Below the pieces are notes generated by a model. That model was given only the letters and a program-made list of their open reading frames with translations, was not told the DNA's origin and ran no database searches. Positions 54,068 to 63,316 of a DNA stretch of 64,000 bases are shown here, piece by piece; position 1 is the stretch's first letter; each line of letters starts with the position of its first letter. This DNA comes from Flexistipes sp. GTDB taxonomy: Bacteria > Chrysiogenota > Deferribacteres > Deferribacterales > Flexistipitaceae. The stretch spans positions 1 to 64,000 of the forward strand of contig NZ_JAXKVW010000011.1 in the NCBI RefSeq assembly GCF_036172515.1, given 5' to 3'. Made by a program: the position numbers and the translations under genes.

Positions 54068-54256
54068 TTAGCTGGCTTATTGGTTAATTTGTGAATCTGT
54101 AAAATAGCTATCCAATATTAAAGTTTAAACATAGGGCTAAAATAAAGGAACAAATAATGCCTATCGCAATAACGTCCGATAAGATATATTATGTTAAGTT
54201 TACACGAAAGCGTACAAATATTTTTATACCCAGCATACCTCCTTCTTTCCCGGGAG

Positions 54257-55639
54257 TTAATCCCTGAATTGATCCAAACTGTAGTCTTTAATTTTTTTGT
54301 GAAGATATGTTCTCTCTATTCCGAGATATTTAGCTGATTGGGATACGTTCCATTTTTTGTTTTGCAGTGTCTTTAATATGTAGTATTTTTCAAAGCGCTC
54401 TTTTGCTTTCTTCAAATTGTCATTTCTGTAAATGATTGTTTCCATTTCTTTTTCGACGTCTTTTTTGTTATTGGATGCAAAATTTTTCATTATAAATTCC
54501 GGTGCATCCTTTACTGTTAATATGTCATTTTCTGTTAGTACAACCATTCTCTCGATGATATTTTTAAGCTGTCTAACATTTCCCGGCCATGTGTACTCCA
54601 TAAAAATATCCATCAGATTTTTATCAATTTTCTTTATCTGTAAACCGTTAGTTTGACAGGATTCTTTAATAAAGTAGTTTGTTAACAGTGGTATATCGTC
54701 TTTTCTTTTTCTCAACGGGGGTACATAAATGGGAATTACGTTTATCCTGTAATATAAGTCTTCTCTAAAATTGTTTCTGTCTATCTCTTTTTCCAGGTCT
54801 TTATTCGTTGCAGAAATAATTCTGAAATCGGATCGGATTACTTCATTCCCCCCTACCCGTGTAAATTCACCTGTTTCCAAAACCCTTAAGAGTTTGGCTT
54901 GTAAGTTAATGTCCATATCACCAATCTCATCGAGGAATATTGTACCTTTGTTTCCGTTTTCCAGCTTACCTATTTTTCTGCTTGCAGCTCCGGTGAATGC
55001 TCCTTTTTCATAGCCGAACATTTCACTTTCCATCAGCTCACTTGGAATTGCTGAGCAGTTTATTTCGACAAATTTGTTGTTCGATTTTTTACTGAGTAGA
55101 TGTATTAACCTGGCGACATGCTCTTTGCCTGTTCCGTTTTCACCAGTTATTAAGACCCAGGCATTTGTGGGCGCAATCTTTTCTATTCTTGATTTCAGCT
55201 GCTTTACGGGTTCACTGGTTCCAATCAGTTCGTATTTTTTCAACAGATTAAATTTGTATTCTTTTAAGTCTGATTTGAGTTTAAGTTTGTCTTCCAAGTG
55301 CTTTATAATTAAGATTATTCTGTCAAGGGACAGAGGTTTTTCCAGGTAGTCGTATGCTCCGTATTTTATTGTTTCAACGGCGTTTTCAATATTCCCATGT
55401 CCGCTTATCATAATGACTTCGGTTTCTGGAAAATATTTTTTGATTTTATGTAGTCCTTCACTACCATCGTGGTCTGGCAGCCAGATATCCAAAAAAATCA
55501 CATCGAAAATTTCATGTTTTAATTTTTTCATTCCGTCATTGAAGTTGAGTGCATATTCAGCTTCATAGCCTTCATCGGTTAATATGCTTTGTATAGTGGT
55601 ACATATGTTTATTTCATCGTCAATTATTAGTATTTTCAT
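54257..55639 (-). CDS. ntrX: NtrX-like sigma-54-dependent response regulator
   Basis: A 460-residue regulator with an N-terminal receiver (phospho-acceptor Asp in FLDIWLPD), an AAA+ sigma-54 interaction domain with Walker A GENGTGKE and the sigma-54 contact motif GAFTGA, and a C-terminal Fis-type helix-turn-helix (WNVSQSAKYLGIERTYLHKKIKD). The ERTYLHKKIK motif fits NtrX more than NtrC. It overlaps the kinase gene by 20 bp. Control of nitrogen or respiration genes is the family role, but the targets are unknown here. Confidence 0.88.
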   Translation of the reverse strand: MKILIIDDEINICTTIQSILTDEGYEAEYALNFNDGMKKLKHEIFDVIFLDIWLPDHDGSEGLHKIKKYFPETEVIMISGHGNIENAVETIKYGAYDYLEKPLSLDRIILIIKHLEDKLKLKSDLKEYKFNLLKKYELIGTSEPVKQLKSRIEKIAPTNAWVLITGENGTGKEHVARLIHLLSKKSNNKFVEINCSAIPSELMESEMFGYEKGAFTGAASRKIGKLENGNKGTIFLDEIGDMDINLQAKLLRVLETGEFTRVGGNEVIRSDFRIISATNKDLEKEIDRNNFREDLYYRINVIPIYVPPLRKRKDDIPLLTNYFIKESCQTNGLQIKKIDKNLMDIFMEYTWPGNVRQLKNIIERMVVLTENDILTVKDAPEFIMKNFASNNKKDVEKEMETIIYRNDNLKKAKERFEKYYILKTLQNKKWNVSQSAKYLGIERTYLHKKIKDYSLDQFRD

Positions 55640-57785
55640 TACTCACCTGTGCGTACGGTAATTTTATATTAAATGTTGTATATTTATTTTTTTCGCTGTC
55701 TATTTTAACGCTTCCGGAGTGTTCTTCAATAATTTTTTTCACAATTGCAAGGCCCAGGCCGGTTCCATCCGGTTTTTTGCTGAAATAAGGCATAAATATT
55801 TTTTCAATATCATTCTTGTCTATACCTGCACCATCGTCTTTGAATACTACCTTTACCCAATTTTTGTCTCTAAAAACATCTATAAAGATATTTCCGTTAT
55901 CATTTAGTGCATGAATGGAATTATTTATTAAATTCAGAAACATCCTTTTGATTTGTTGTTTATCCGCATAAATTTCTAATGATTCATCAATATTCTTGTG
56001 GAAATTTATATTTGGATGGGACTGCTGATATATAAATACTACTGAATCTACCAACTTACTGATATTAAAATATTCTTTTTTAATTTCCGGCAGCCGTGCA
56101 AAGCTGTTGAATTCATTGACAAGGTTGTACAACTCATTTGCTTCGTTAATAACAGTTGACATGCTTTCTTCGAGCATTTGTTTCATCTCTGCATCATCAA
56201 GTTTTTTCACTTTTCTTAGCATCCGCTCTGCTGAAAGTTTTATGGGAGTAAGCGGATTTTTTATTTCGTGGGCAATTCTTGTAGCAATTTCCCTCCAAAT
56301 GTTTATTCTTTGCAGCCTGACAACCTCTGAAATGTCATCCAACACTAAAACTATATTTTCTAAATTATTCCTGTCTAAAATTTTTGAGATTGTAACGGTA
56401 AAAGTGCGGTTATCTCCGTTTACAGACAGTTCTGTCTGAAAATTAGTAAAACTATCTTCGCTTTTAATAAAGTTGTTAAGAAACTTTTTGAGTTTTTCAT
56501 TTGTAAACTGGTTCTCTGAATTTACAAATTTCTCCCCTATTCTGTTCACTTTAAGTATTTCAAGACTGCTGTTAAGAAGAAAAATTGATGATTTTACATT
56601 TTTAAAAATAGTGTCTATGTATTGGTTATCTTTGGAAATTTGGTTGTACATTTCCGAAAGTATTTCATTTTTCTTTTTTAATTCCTCATTATGCAGCCTT
56701 AATTTTTGTGTCATATCGTTGAATGATTCCACCAGAAAACCTACTTCGTCATTGCCTGCCTTATCAAGTACCACATCGAGGTTTCCTTCTGAAACCTGGT
56801 GAGATGCAGAGGTAAGTTTTTCCAGGGGGTCTGTAATGCTCTTTGCAAAGAGAAGGCTACCCCAAATACCGGCAAATACAACAAGTAAGGTCATCATAAC
56901 TAATAAAATTTTATATGAATTTTCTATAGGTTTTGAATAAAATTTAATCTGTCTGTAGTTGTTATAGGATTCCAGAATACGGGAAACCTTTTCCGCTTGT
57001 TGTGCAGGAACGGTTTTATAAACAAAAAGCGCTCCAAGAATGATGTTATCATTAACGGTGGAGGAAATCGGCTGTCCCACCCAGTAAACCTGCTTGTTGC
57101 TGAAAAATTTATATTGTGCAACTTGGGAGCCGGATAATACTTTATTCAGCTCTTCATTTCCTATGATAATGGACAGATAAATATTCTTGTCTATGCTGAT
57201 CAGCTCTGTTTTTTGGTTATTATAGATACCAATTCCCCGAATTCGGTTGTCCTTCATATAGCCTCTTACAAATTCGGCCATTTCATCATAATTTTTATGG
57301 AGGAGGAATCCTTTGGAGGTTATAAGTTTGGAAAGAATACTTGTTTGTTCGATAATATCCTGTTCTACCTGGTTTTGATATCGCTGCATCAAATCGATAG
57401 AGTTTTTTAGTGCCAATTCCACCTGGGCATTGAACCATTTGTCTATGGAATTGTTTATTATTGCATTTGAAAAGGTGAAGACAACCGCTACCGGGATCAC
57501 AGTAAGTATAATGGAAAATATTACCAGTTTGCTCTGAAGTTTTGTCCCGAATACATTTTTTCGTTGATCCAGAAGCAGTTTACCCACTTTTCTGAAAATA
57601 ACGATGAGAAGAACAAGCAGTAAAATGATATTGATATTTACTAAAAGAAAGATTGATATATTTGAATACCAGGGGAAATCGGAATTGACTAACTGGGAGC
57701 TGGCAATGAAATTAAGTATAACTAAAATAATGGCAAATAAAGAATACCATAAAACTTTACTTTTTTTACCAATGTATTTTATCAA
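55620..57785 (-). CDS. ntrY: NtrY-like membrane sensor histidine kinase
   Basis: A 721-residue kinase with three N-terminal membrane segments (about 12-32, 42-64 and 85-108). A long extracytoplasmic region and a fourth segment (about 294-315) follow, then a HAMP domain with TDPLEKLTSASHQVSEGNL. After that come PAS, HisKA with IAHEIKNPLTPIKLSAERM, and HATPase with GTGLGLAIVKK. It phosphorylates the overlapping ntrX product. Length and order match NtrY. Confidence 0.88.
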   Translation of the reverse strand: MIKYIGKKSKVLWYSLFAIILVILNFIASSQLVNSDFPWYSNISIFLLVNINIILLLVLLIVIFRKVGKLLLDQRKNVFGTKLQSKLVIFSIILTVIPVAVVFTFSNAIINNSIDKWFNAQVELALKNSIDLMQRYQNQVEQDIIEQTSILSKLITSKGFLLHKNYDEMAEFVRGYMKDNRIRGIGIYNNQKTELISIDKNIYLSIIIGNEELNKVLSGSQVAQYKFFSNKQVYWVGQPISSTVNDNIILGALFVYKTVPAQQAEKVSRILESYNNYRQIKFYSKPIENSYKILLVMMTLLVVFAGIWGSLLFAKSITDPLEKLTSASHQVSEGNLDVVLDKAGNDEVGFLVESFNDMTQKLRLHNEELKKKNEILSEMYNQISKDNQYIDTIFKNVKSSIFLLNSSLEILKVNRIGEKFVNSENQFTNEKLKKFLNNFIKSEDSFTNFQTELSVNGDNRTFTVTISKILDRNNLENIVLVLDDISEVVRLQRINIWREIATRIAHEIKNPLTPIKLSAERMLRKVKKLDDAEMKQMLEESMSTVINEANELYNLVNEFNSFARLPEIKKEYFNISKLVDSVVFIYQQSHPNINFHKNIDESLEIYADKQQIKRMFLNLINNSIHALNDNGNIFIDVFRDKNWVKVVFKDDGAGIDKNDIEKIFMPYFSKKPDGTGLGLAIVKKIIEEHSGSVKIDSEKNKYTTFNIKLPYAQVSNENTNN

Positions 57786-57831
57786 TCACTGCTCCGGCCT
57801 TCTGCTTTTTTTCGTTTAAATAATAAAAAAT

Positions 57832-58650
57832 TTATAAGGCTAACAGACCCAAATCATTTACGACCTGATCAACAGTTTCTTTTTTTATAACTTTTTCTTT
57901 TATAAGATATGATTCAAACATGGCATTGTCACAAATTGTGTTTATAACTCTGGGGATGCCACCGGAAGCTTCAAAAATGGATCTGTAGGCATCATCAGCA
58001 AAAAAATTATATTTAGCGCCTGATACTTTTATCCTGTGCATAATGTAATTTTTGGTACTTTCAAAGTCAAGCTGCTTTAGTTCGCATTTTAGTGCAACCC
58101 TTTGTCGTAAAGGTTCATCTACTGAAAGGTTAGTTTCCAGCTCGGGCAGCCCAAAAAAAATAAATGTCAGCAATTTCCCAAATTCGTCCTCAAAGTTCAG
58201 AATACCTCTGATTTCTTCCATGACATCTCTGTGTTTAAGCATTTGTGCTTCATCAATCAAAATGACAGCTTTCTTCCCTTTCTCATTGAGCTCATACAGT
58301 CTTTTGTACAGAGCTGTTAGCATTCCAGGTTTATCTGTCGATATATTTTCAACGTCCATTTGGGTGCATATTTTTTTTAGTATCCATTCGGAAGTAATTT
58401 CCGAATGAACCACAATCATTAATACGGTTTCATATTGCTGAGGATCCAGCTCTTCAAAAAGTAATCGGGCAAGGGTAGTTTTCCCTGTGCCGATTTGTCC
58501 GGTTACAAGGGCAAGCCCTTTACGGTTTTCAATGATATGCCTGAGCCTGGTAAGAGTTTCCTGGTGTGGTTTTGATGAATAAAAATACTTCAAATCCGGG
58601 GCATTGTTAAAAGGCAGTTCTTTAATCTGGAAAAACTCTTTTACACTCAT
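57832..58650 (-). CDS. ExeA/GspA-like AAA ATPase
   Basis: A 272-residue ATPase starting MSVKEFFQIKELPFNNAPDL, with Walker A TGQIGTGKTT (about 50-59) and Walker B AVILIDEAQ near 130. This is the N-terminal ATPase part of ExeA/GspA, which helps insert secretin pores through the peptidoglycan. It lacks the C-terminal membrane segment and peptidoglycan-binding domain, so it is soluble. The gap to the TPR gene upstream is 31 bp. ATG at 58650 has AGGTG upstream; GTG at 58656 is an alternative. Confidence 0.82.
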   Translation of the reverse strand: MSVKEFFQIKELPFNNAPDLKYFYSSKPHQETLTRLRHIIENRKGLALVTGQIGTGKTTLARLLFEELDPQQYETVLMIVVHSEITSEWILKKICTQMDVENISTDKPGMLTALYKRLYELNEKGKKAVILIDEAQMLKHRDVMEEIRGILNFEDEFGKLLTFIFFGLPELETNLSVDEPLRQRVALKCELKQLDFESTKNYIMHRIKVSGAKYNFFADDAYRSIFEASGGIPRVINTICDNAMFESYLIKEKVIKKETVDQVVNDLGLLAL

Positions 58651-58681
58651 ATTCACCTGCTGATAACAGTTTTAATAAATT

Positions 58682-61051
58682 TTACAAATATGATATCTTC
58701 TTTTTATCTTTCAAATCATTATCATCTGAACTATCAATATTTGTTTCAGATGAATGGGACGAACCCAAAGAATCAGGATTATCTATCTTAGCTTTAACAT
58801 CTCTAAAGTTTTCATCGAGAAAGAATACTTTTTTGTAATAATTTAAGGCCACAGGAGCATTACCTCTGATTTCGTATATGTGAGCAATTTCATAAAGAGA
58901 ATTTAACATCCTCTCCTTATCTGAATAATCTACAACAATAAGTTTGTGAATATTGATGGATTGATCGTAATTTCCCAATAACTTATAGCATTCTGCCATT
59001 AGATACAGGCTTTCATATCTTTTATTACTCGTTGCTGACTTTTTAAGCTCAGTTATGGCATCATCGTAAAGCTCCATTTCCATGTAAGCCATAGCCATAT
59101 TATAGTGTGTTTCATAATCCCCGGGGTCTATCATTTCATTGATACTTTCACGAATAGATTTTGCAACATCCTTAAATTCGGAAGTTAAGCTGTTTATGTC
59201 CTCGCTTTTTTCTTCAGTTACTTCTTTGCTTTCACTTTCTTCACTGAAAAGAATAAGCTCTGTAGCAAGATTTTTAATTTCCTCATCATCAGGATATTGC
59301 TGTAGAAGTTCGTCCAAAGCAGAGTGAGCAGTGTCAAAGTCATTTCTGTCAATCAATTGCTTTATTTTTTCTATTTTTGTCTCTTTACTTTCTGAAGAGA
59401 CCTCAATATCGGAATCCTCACTCTCCTGCTCAACCGGTGTTTCGCTGAAAATATTTCCCTCGTTCATTTCATTCAAATCAAAATCTTCCAGCTCATCAAG
59501 AGATTCTGATTCTTCATCACTTTTTTCAGTTTCGGGAGATTGTTTATCAGAATAACTTTGCTCATTGTGCTCTAATCCACTGATGTTATCTAAAGGTTCA
59601 GCTGATTCATTGTCAAATCCCGTTTCATCTTCATTACCTGAATTCCTGCCGGAGTCCAGATCATTAAGATCAAATTCCATATCCAAATCGGTATCTTCTT
59701 CCTCACTGTCTTTTTCGGTACTTTCTCCAATATCTGCATTATTTAGCTCCAAGCCGAAGATATCCTCATCTTCCATTTCTTCCTGAAGATCTACATCTAT
59801 TGAATCCAGAAGGTTTTCTGATTTTTCTCCCATATCTTCAAAAGATGTCTGCTCCAAAAGGTCCCCGAAATCTTTAACATCATCGGACTGTGTCACATCT
59901 TCTTCATCTGCTTCGAAATCATTAGCATGGTTAAAGCCTGTTTTTTCAAGATCTGAAATAAACTGCTCCAGGTTGTCTGCTCTTTCATTATCTCCACGTT
60001 GATTGTATATGTCTTTAAGATGTCTGTATAAGTTTATTGTGGTATCTCTGTCTTCGCACTTTTCGGAAATTATTGCCATTGCATCCAGAATCTCTGTGTG
60101 ATCTAAAGAGCTATAATATTTTTCAATAATATCCATTACTGAGTTGTCAAAATTATATTTAGGAAGATCAGCAATTTCTTCCAAAAGCTTCACTGTTTCA
60201 TCATAATTTCTGTGATTTATCGTGTATTGAAGCAGATAATTGTAAATGGCTATATGATTATATTTATCTTTAATTTCCTCGAAAAATTCCGGGTCATCGT
60301 CATAATCCAGAAATTCGACAAAGTCACTGAAAAAGGACTCATCAAAATTTTCATGAAGATAGTTTATTCCATATTTACTGAAGAGCTCCTTATGCTCATC
60401 TGTATCTTTGTAATAAGGTATAATAAATTTAATACAATTTGTCAGGTCACAATCATTCTTTATGGCTGTATCTACAAGATTGCTTATTAGTTGTTCTTTA
60501 TTATATTTATCTGCCAGCTCAAAGGCATGGTAAATAAATCTGTTTACTTCCTGCTGTTTGCCGTATTTGTCGAATTTTAAGATAATATTATAATAATTTT
60601 CAGCATTGCTTCTGTTGTACTCGGCTATCTCTTTTAAAATATCTACAGCTTTATCTTTTTCACCGCGCTCTTCATATATGTTACTCAATTCATAAAGCAC
60701 ATTAACATGCTCTGCCAGCAGACCTTTTTTGCTGTAGAGTTTCGAAATCTTACGATATAAATCCAGTTGGTCGGGAAAAAATCTTATTATTTTTCTGGTG
60801 ACAGCGATAGCTCTTTCTGTGAATTTATCTTCTTCGAGTTTTTCCGCAAGATTCCTGTAAACTTCTATTGCTTTTGATTCGTTACCCATCTTGTAATGTA
60901 TATCACCAAGAAGATTGTATGCTTCGAAATCATTTGGATTTTTATTTATTAAATTCTTACAGGTGCTCAGCGCTTTCTTAAAGTGACCCTTTGCATATAA
61001 TGCCTTAGCCTGACTTATTGTGTCTGTCTTATGTTTACCAAATAATTTCAT
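58682..61051 (-). CDS. Large acidic TPR protein
   Basis: A 789-residue protein. The N-terminal part has TPR helices (HFKKALSTCKNLINKNPNDFEAYNLLG about 23-49, then a run to about 330). A long acidic, Ser/Glu/Asp-rich, probably disordered linker spans about 385-560, and a second TPR block about 680-775 (ETHYNMAMAYMEMELYDDAITELKK). No enzyme domain is seen. It overlaps queE by 4 bp and precedes the AAA ATPase. A scaffold for envelope or motility machinery is plausible but unproven. Confidence 0.8.
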   Translation of the reverse strand: MKLFGKHKTDTISQAKALYAKGHFKKALSTCKNLINKNPNDFEAYNLLGDIHYKMGNESKAIEVYRNLAEKLEEDKFTERAIAVTRKIIRFFPDQLDLYRKISKLYSKKGLLAEHVNVLYELSNIYEERGEKDKAVDILKEIAEYNRSNAENYYNIILKFDKYGKQQEVNRFIYHAFELADKYNKEQLISNLVDTAIKNDCDLTNCIKFIIPYYKDTDEHKELFSKYGINYLHENFDESFFSDFVEFLDYDDDPEFFEEIKDKYNHIAIYNYLLQYTINHRNYDETVKLLEEIADLPKYNFDNSVMDIIEKYYSSLDHTEILDAMAIISEKCEDRDTTINLYRHLKDIYNQRGDNERADNLEQFISDLEKTGFNHANDFEADEEDVTQSDDVKDFGDLLEQTSFEDMGEKSENLLDSIDVDLQEEMEDEDIFGLELNNADIGESTEKDSEEEDTDLDMEFDLNDLDSGRNSGNEDETGFDNESAEPLDNISGLEHNEQSYSDKQSPETEKSDEESESLDELEDFDLNEMNEGNIFSETPVEQESEDSDIEVSSESKETKIEKIKQLIDRNDFDTAHSALDELLQQYPDDEEIKNLATELILFSEESESKEVTEEKSEDINSLTSEFKDVAKSIRESINEMIDPGDYETHYNMAMAYMEMELYDDAITELKKSATSNKRYESLYLMAECYKLLGNYDQSINIHKLIVVDYSDKERMLNSLYEIAHIYEIRGNAPVALNYYKKVFFLDENFRDVKAKIDNPDSLGSSHSSETNIDSSDDNDLKDKKKISYL

Positions 61052-61755
61052 CTTATCTCCATAAATTTATGTGTTTGGGGGATAAAATAAGCATTTACTC
61101 CATTATCTTGCAAAAGATCAATTATATATTCCAGTTTATTATTATAACTTATATTATTCAGAGGTTGCAAGTATATTTCTTTTATTTTTGAATCCATTAA
61201 AAATTTAAGGGCAGCGCTCATTTCTATTTCAGTTATATTTTTACTTATTATAAGTTTAACATATGTTTTGCTTGTGTCAATTGATCTCAAAATTTTCTGA
61301 ACCGACTGAAGATTGTTTACTCCAAAGGAACTATTAATTTTTAAATCAATACTGAAGATATCCACGATATCTTGTAATGCCAATAACTTATCAGAGTAAA
61401 AGCCGCTTGTTTCCAAAAAGATTCTGATCCCGGATATTCTTTTGACAGATTTAATAAAGTCTTTTAAAAAACCGAATTGATCCAGCGGTTCTCCGCCTGT
61501 TATGGAGATGCTGTGGAATGAATTAAGACCAAAGGCTTCTGTAATATTACCGGCTAAATCCACTGGTGAAACCGGATTTTGTATCTTTTTGTCTTTAATA
61601 ATGAAAAAATCTTCCGCAGAGTAATCGGTATCACAGTTCAAGCAGTTTATGGAACAACCGGCGAATCTCACAAAGAGCTGTTTTGCTCCGACATATTTGC
61701 CTTCTCCCTGAATCGACGGAAAAATCTCTTTGATGTATCCAGAAGAATTATTCAT
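61048..61755 (-). CDS. queE: 7-carboxy-7-deazaguanine synthase QueE
   Basis: A 235-residue radical SAM enzyme in queuosine biosynthesis. The cluster motif is CSINCLNC in FAGCSINCLNCDTDY, SITGGEP lies about residue 84-90, and PSIQGEG is the N-terminal family stretch. It converts 6-carboxy-tetrahydropterin to 7-carboxy-7-deazaguanine. It follows queD with an 8-bp overlap. QueC and QueF are not in the window. Confidence 0.92.
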   Translation of the reverse strand: MNNSSGYIKEIFPSIQGEGKYVGAKQLFVRFAGCSINCLNCDTDYSAEDFFIIKDKKIQNPVSPVDLAGNITEAFGLNSFHSISITGGEPLDQFGFLKDFIKSVKRISGIRIFLETSGFYSDKLLALQDIVDIFSIDLKINSSFGVNNLQSVQKILRSIDTSKTYVKLIISKNITEIEMSAALKFLMDSKIKEIYLQPLNNISYNNKLEYIIDLLQDNGVNAYFIPQTHKFMEIR

Positions 61756-62107
61756 AATACTCCGCAGCAGAATTATTGCTTTCCCATACAGTTACACTAT
61801 CCATCCTATCTTTAAACCTGGACTTTAATTTCTTATAAATAAAATGTGCTATATTTTCGCTTGTGGGATTGACTCGTGAAAAATATTCATGATCGTTAAG
61901 GTATGTATGATCCAGAGTGTTAAGGATGTTTTTTACTTCTTTTTTCAACTCCCTGAAATCCACAAGCATACCCAGTTCATCAAGCTCTTCCCCCTTCAGG
62001 GAAACTTCAATCTGCCAATTGTGACCGTGAAGTTTTTCACAGTTTCCTTCATATTCCCTCAGATTGTGGGCTGATGAAAAATTATCAGTTACTTTAACTT
62101 TATACAT
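61748..62107 (-). CDS. queD: 6-carboxy-5,6,7,8-tetrahydropterin synthase QueD
   Basis: A 119-residue enzyme. Zinc ligands are His14 in SSAHNLREYEGNC and the pair in LHGHNW; the catalytic cysteine is in EGNCEKLHG. It makes the pterin used by QueE from dihydroneopterin triphosphate. It overlaps rluB by 8 bp and queE by 8 bp. Confidence 0.92.
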   Translation of the reverse strand: MYKVKVTDNFSSAHNLREYEGNCEKLHGHNWQIEVSLKGEELDELGMLVDFRELKKEVKNILNTLDHTYLNDHEYFSRVNPTSENIAHFIYKKLKSRFKDRMDSVTVWESNNSAAEYYE

Positions 62108-62822
62108 TTGTAATCTCCATGATTTCGTTTTTTGTTAATTGCCTGAATTCACCTGGATTCAGGTCTTTTAGACCGACACACCCTATTTTTGTTCTGATTA
62201 ATCTCCTGGTTTTTTTCCCGCAGTGATTAATCATATTTCTTATTTGCCTGTTTTTCCCTTCATAAAGTACAATTCTGTATTTTCTGTCAGCAAGTTTGTC
62301 GATTTTGCACGGCATATAGTTTGTTCCGTTGAATGTTATCCCCTGTTCAAGGAGTTTTATATCCGCTTCCGACAAGTTTTCATCGATATAAACTAAATAT
62401 TCCTTGGGGATTTTATTATCGGGTCTTTGAAGTTTTTGTATAAAATGTCCGTCATTGCTGAACAATATGAGCCCCTCGCTGTTATAATCCAGCCTTCCCG
62501 AATAAGCCGGTTTTTTTCTGTTTAATTTATCGAAATCGGAGAGGCATCGCTTTTCCCCTTCCCGCTCATATGAGGTTAATACTGCCTTTGGCTTATAAAA
62601 AGCCCAATATTCTTTTGTTTTGGTTGCTATTAAATGGTTATCCAACATGACTTCATCGTTATCCCTGTCAACATATGTTGCCGGAGATGAAATTATTGCG
62701 CCGTTTAAACGAACACGACGTGAAAATATCGCTTCATCAGCTTTTCTCCTGGATAGAGAAGTATTGGAAGCCAAGAATTTATTTAGGCGAATTTTTGTCA
62801 GCTCTGTTTTAACTCCTGCCAT
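62100..62822 (-). CDS. rluB: Pseudouridine synthase, RluB/RsuA family
   Basis: A 240-residue enzyme with an N-terminal S4 RNA-binding domain (IRLNKFLASNTSLSRRKADEAI, residues about 11-32). The catalytic motif is SGRLDYNSEGLILFSNDG with the nucleophilic Asp. It modifies rRNA uridines; RluB (23S) is the usual neighbour of scpAB. It overlaps scpB by 25 bp. Confidence 0.87.
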   Translation of the reverse strand: MAGVKTELTKIRLNKFLASNTSLSRRKADEAIFSRRVRLNGAIISSPATYVDRDNDEVMLDNHLIATKTKEYWAFYKPKAVLTSYEREGEKRCLSDFDKLNRKKPAYSGRLDYNSEGLILFSNDGHFIQKLQRPDNKIPKEYLVYIDENLSEADIKLLEQGITFNGTNYMPCKIDKLADRKYRIVLYEGKNRQIRNMINHCGKKTRRLIRTKIGCVGLKDLNPGEFRQLTKNEIMEITNV

Positions 62823-63316
62823 TCTCTGAAAGTAGGTAATTCGGACAAAGTTTTCAAGTTAAAATACTCTAAAAAGTATTTGGTGGTACAGTACAGCATC
62901 GGTCTGCCCGGTACGTCTTTTCTCCCCATTACCCGTATGAGATTTTTATCAAGAAGCTGTCTGATTACACCTGCTGAATTTACCCCTCTTAATTCCTCAA
63001 TTTCAATTTTTGTGACCGGCTGTTTATATGCTACTACTGCCACGGTTTCCATAGCAGCTTTTGATAGGTTTTCTGCCCTTTCACCAAAAAATGTGCTCAA
63101 CTCATCGAATATTGCTGTGTCTGTAACCATTTGATAACCTTCTGCAACTTTCCGGATAAACAAACCTGTCTGCATATTATTGAATTCATGTGCAAACTCA
63201 TCAAGTCGGTTTTCCATATTAATCGGGTCAAACATTTCTCTGAAAAATTTCAGGTTGAGAGGTTTGCCTGAAAGGAAAAGCGAGGCAAAAAACATCTGTT
63301 TTTCTTTATTCTGCAT
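62798..63316 (-). CDS. scpB: Segregation and condensation protein B
   Basis: A 172-residue protein with tandem winged-helix domains and the conserved ETVAVVAYKQPVTKIEIEELRGVNS stretch (about 88-112). With ScpA it binds SMC and condenses the chromosome. It overlaps scpA by 11 bp. Confidence 0.93.
   Translation of the reverse strand: MQNKEKQMFFASLFLSGKPLNLKFFREMFDPINMENRLDEFAHEFNNMQTGLFIRKVAEGYQMVTDTAIFDELSTFFGERAENLSKAAMETVAVVAYKQPVTKIEIEELRGVNSAGVIRQLLDKNLIRVMGRKDVPGRPMLYCTTKYFLEYFNLKTLSELPTFREWQELKQS

Noticed and set aside
54068-54256. tRNA or terminator between pyrD and ntrX
   Set aside because: No cloverleaf, T-loop consensus or T-tailed hairpin was found in this gap between convergent genes.
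58052-58408. A plus-strand frame opposite the AAA ATPase
   Set aside because: Serine- and leucine-rich translation typical of an antisense shadow; the ATPase Walker motifs on the other strand are clear.
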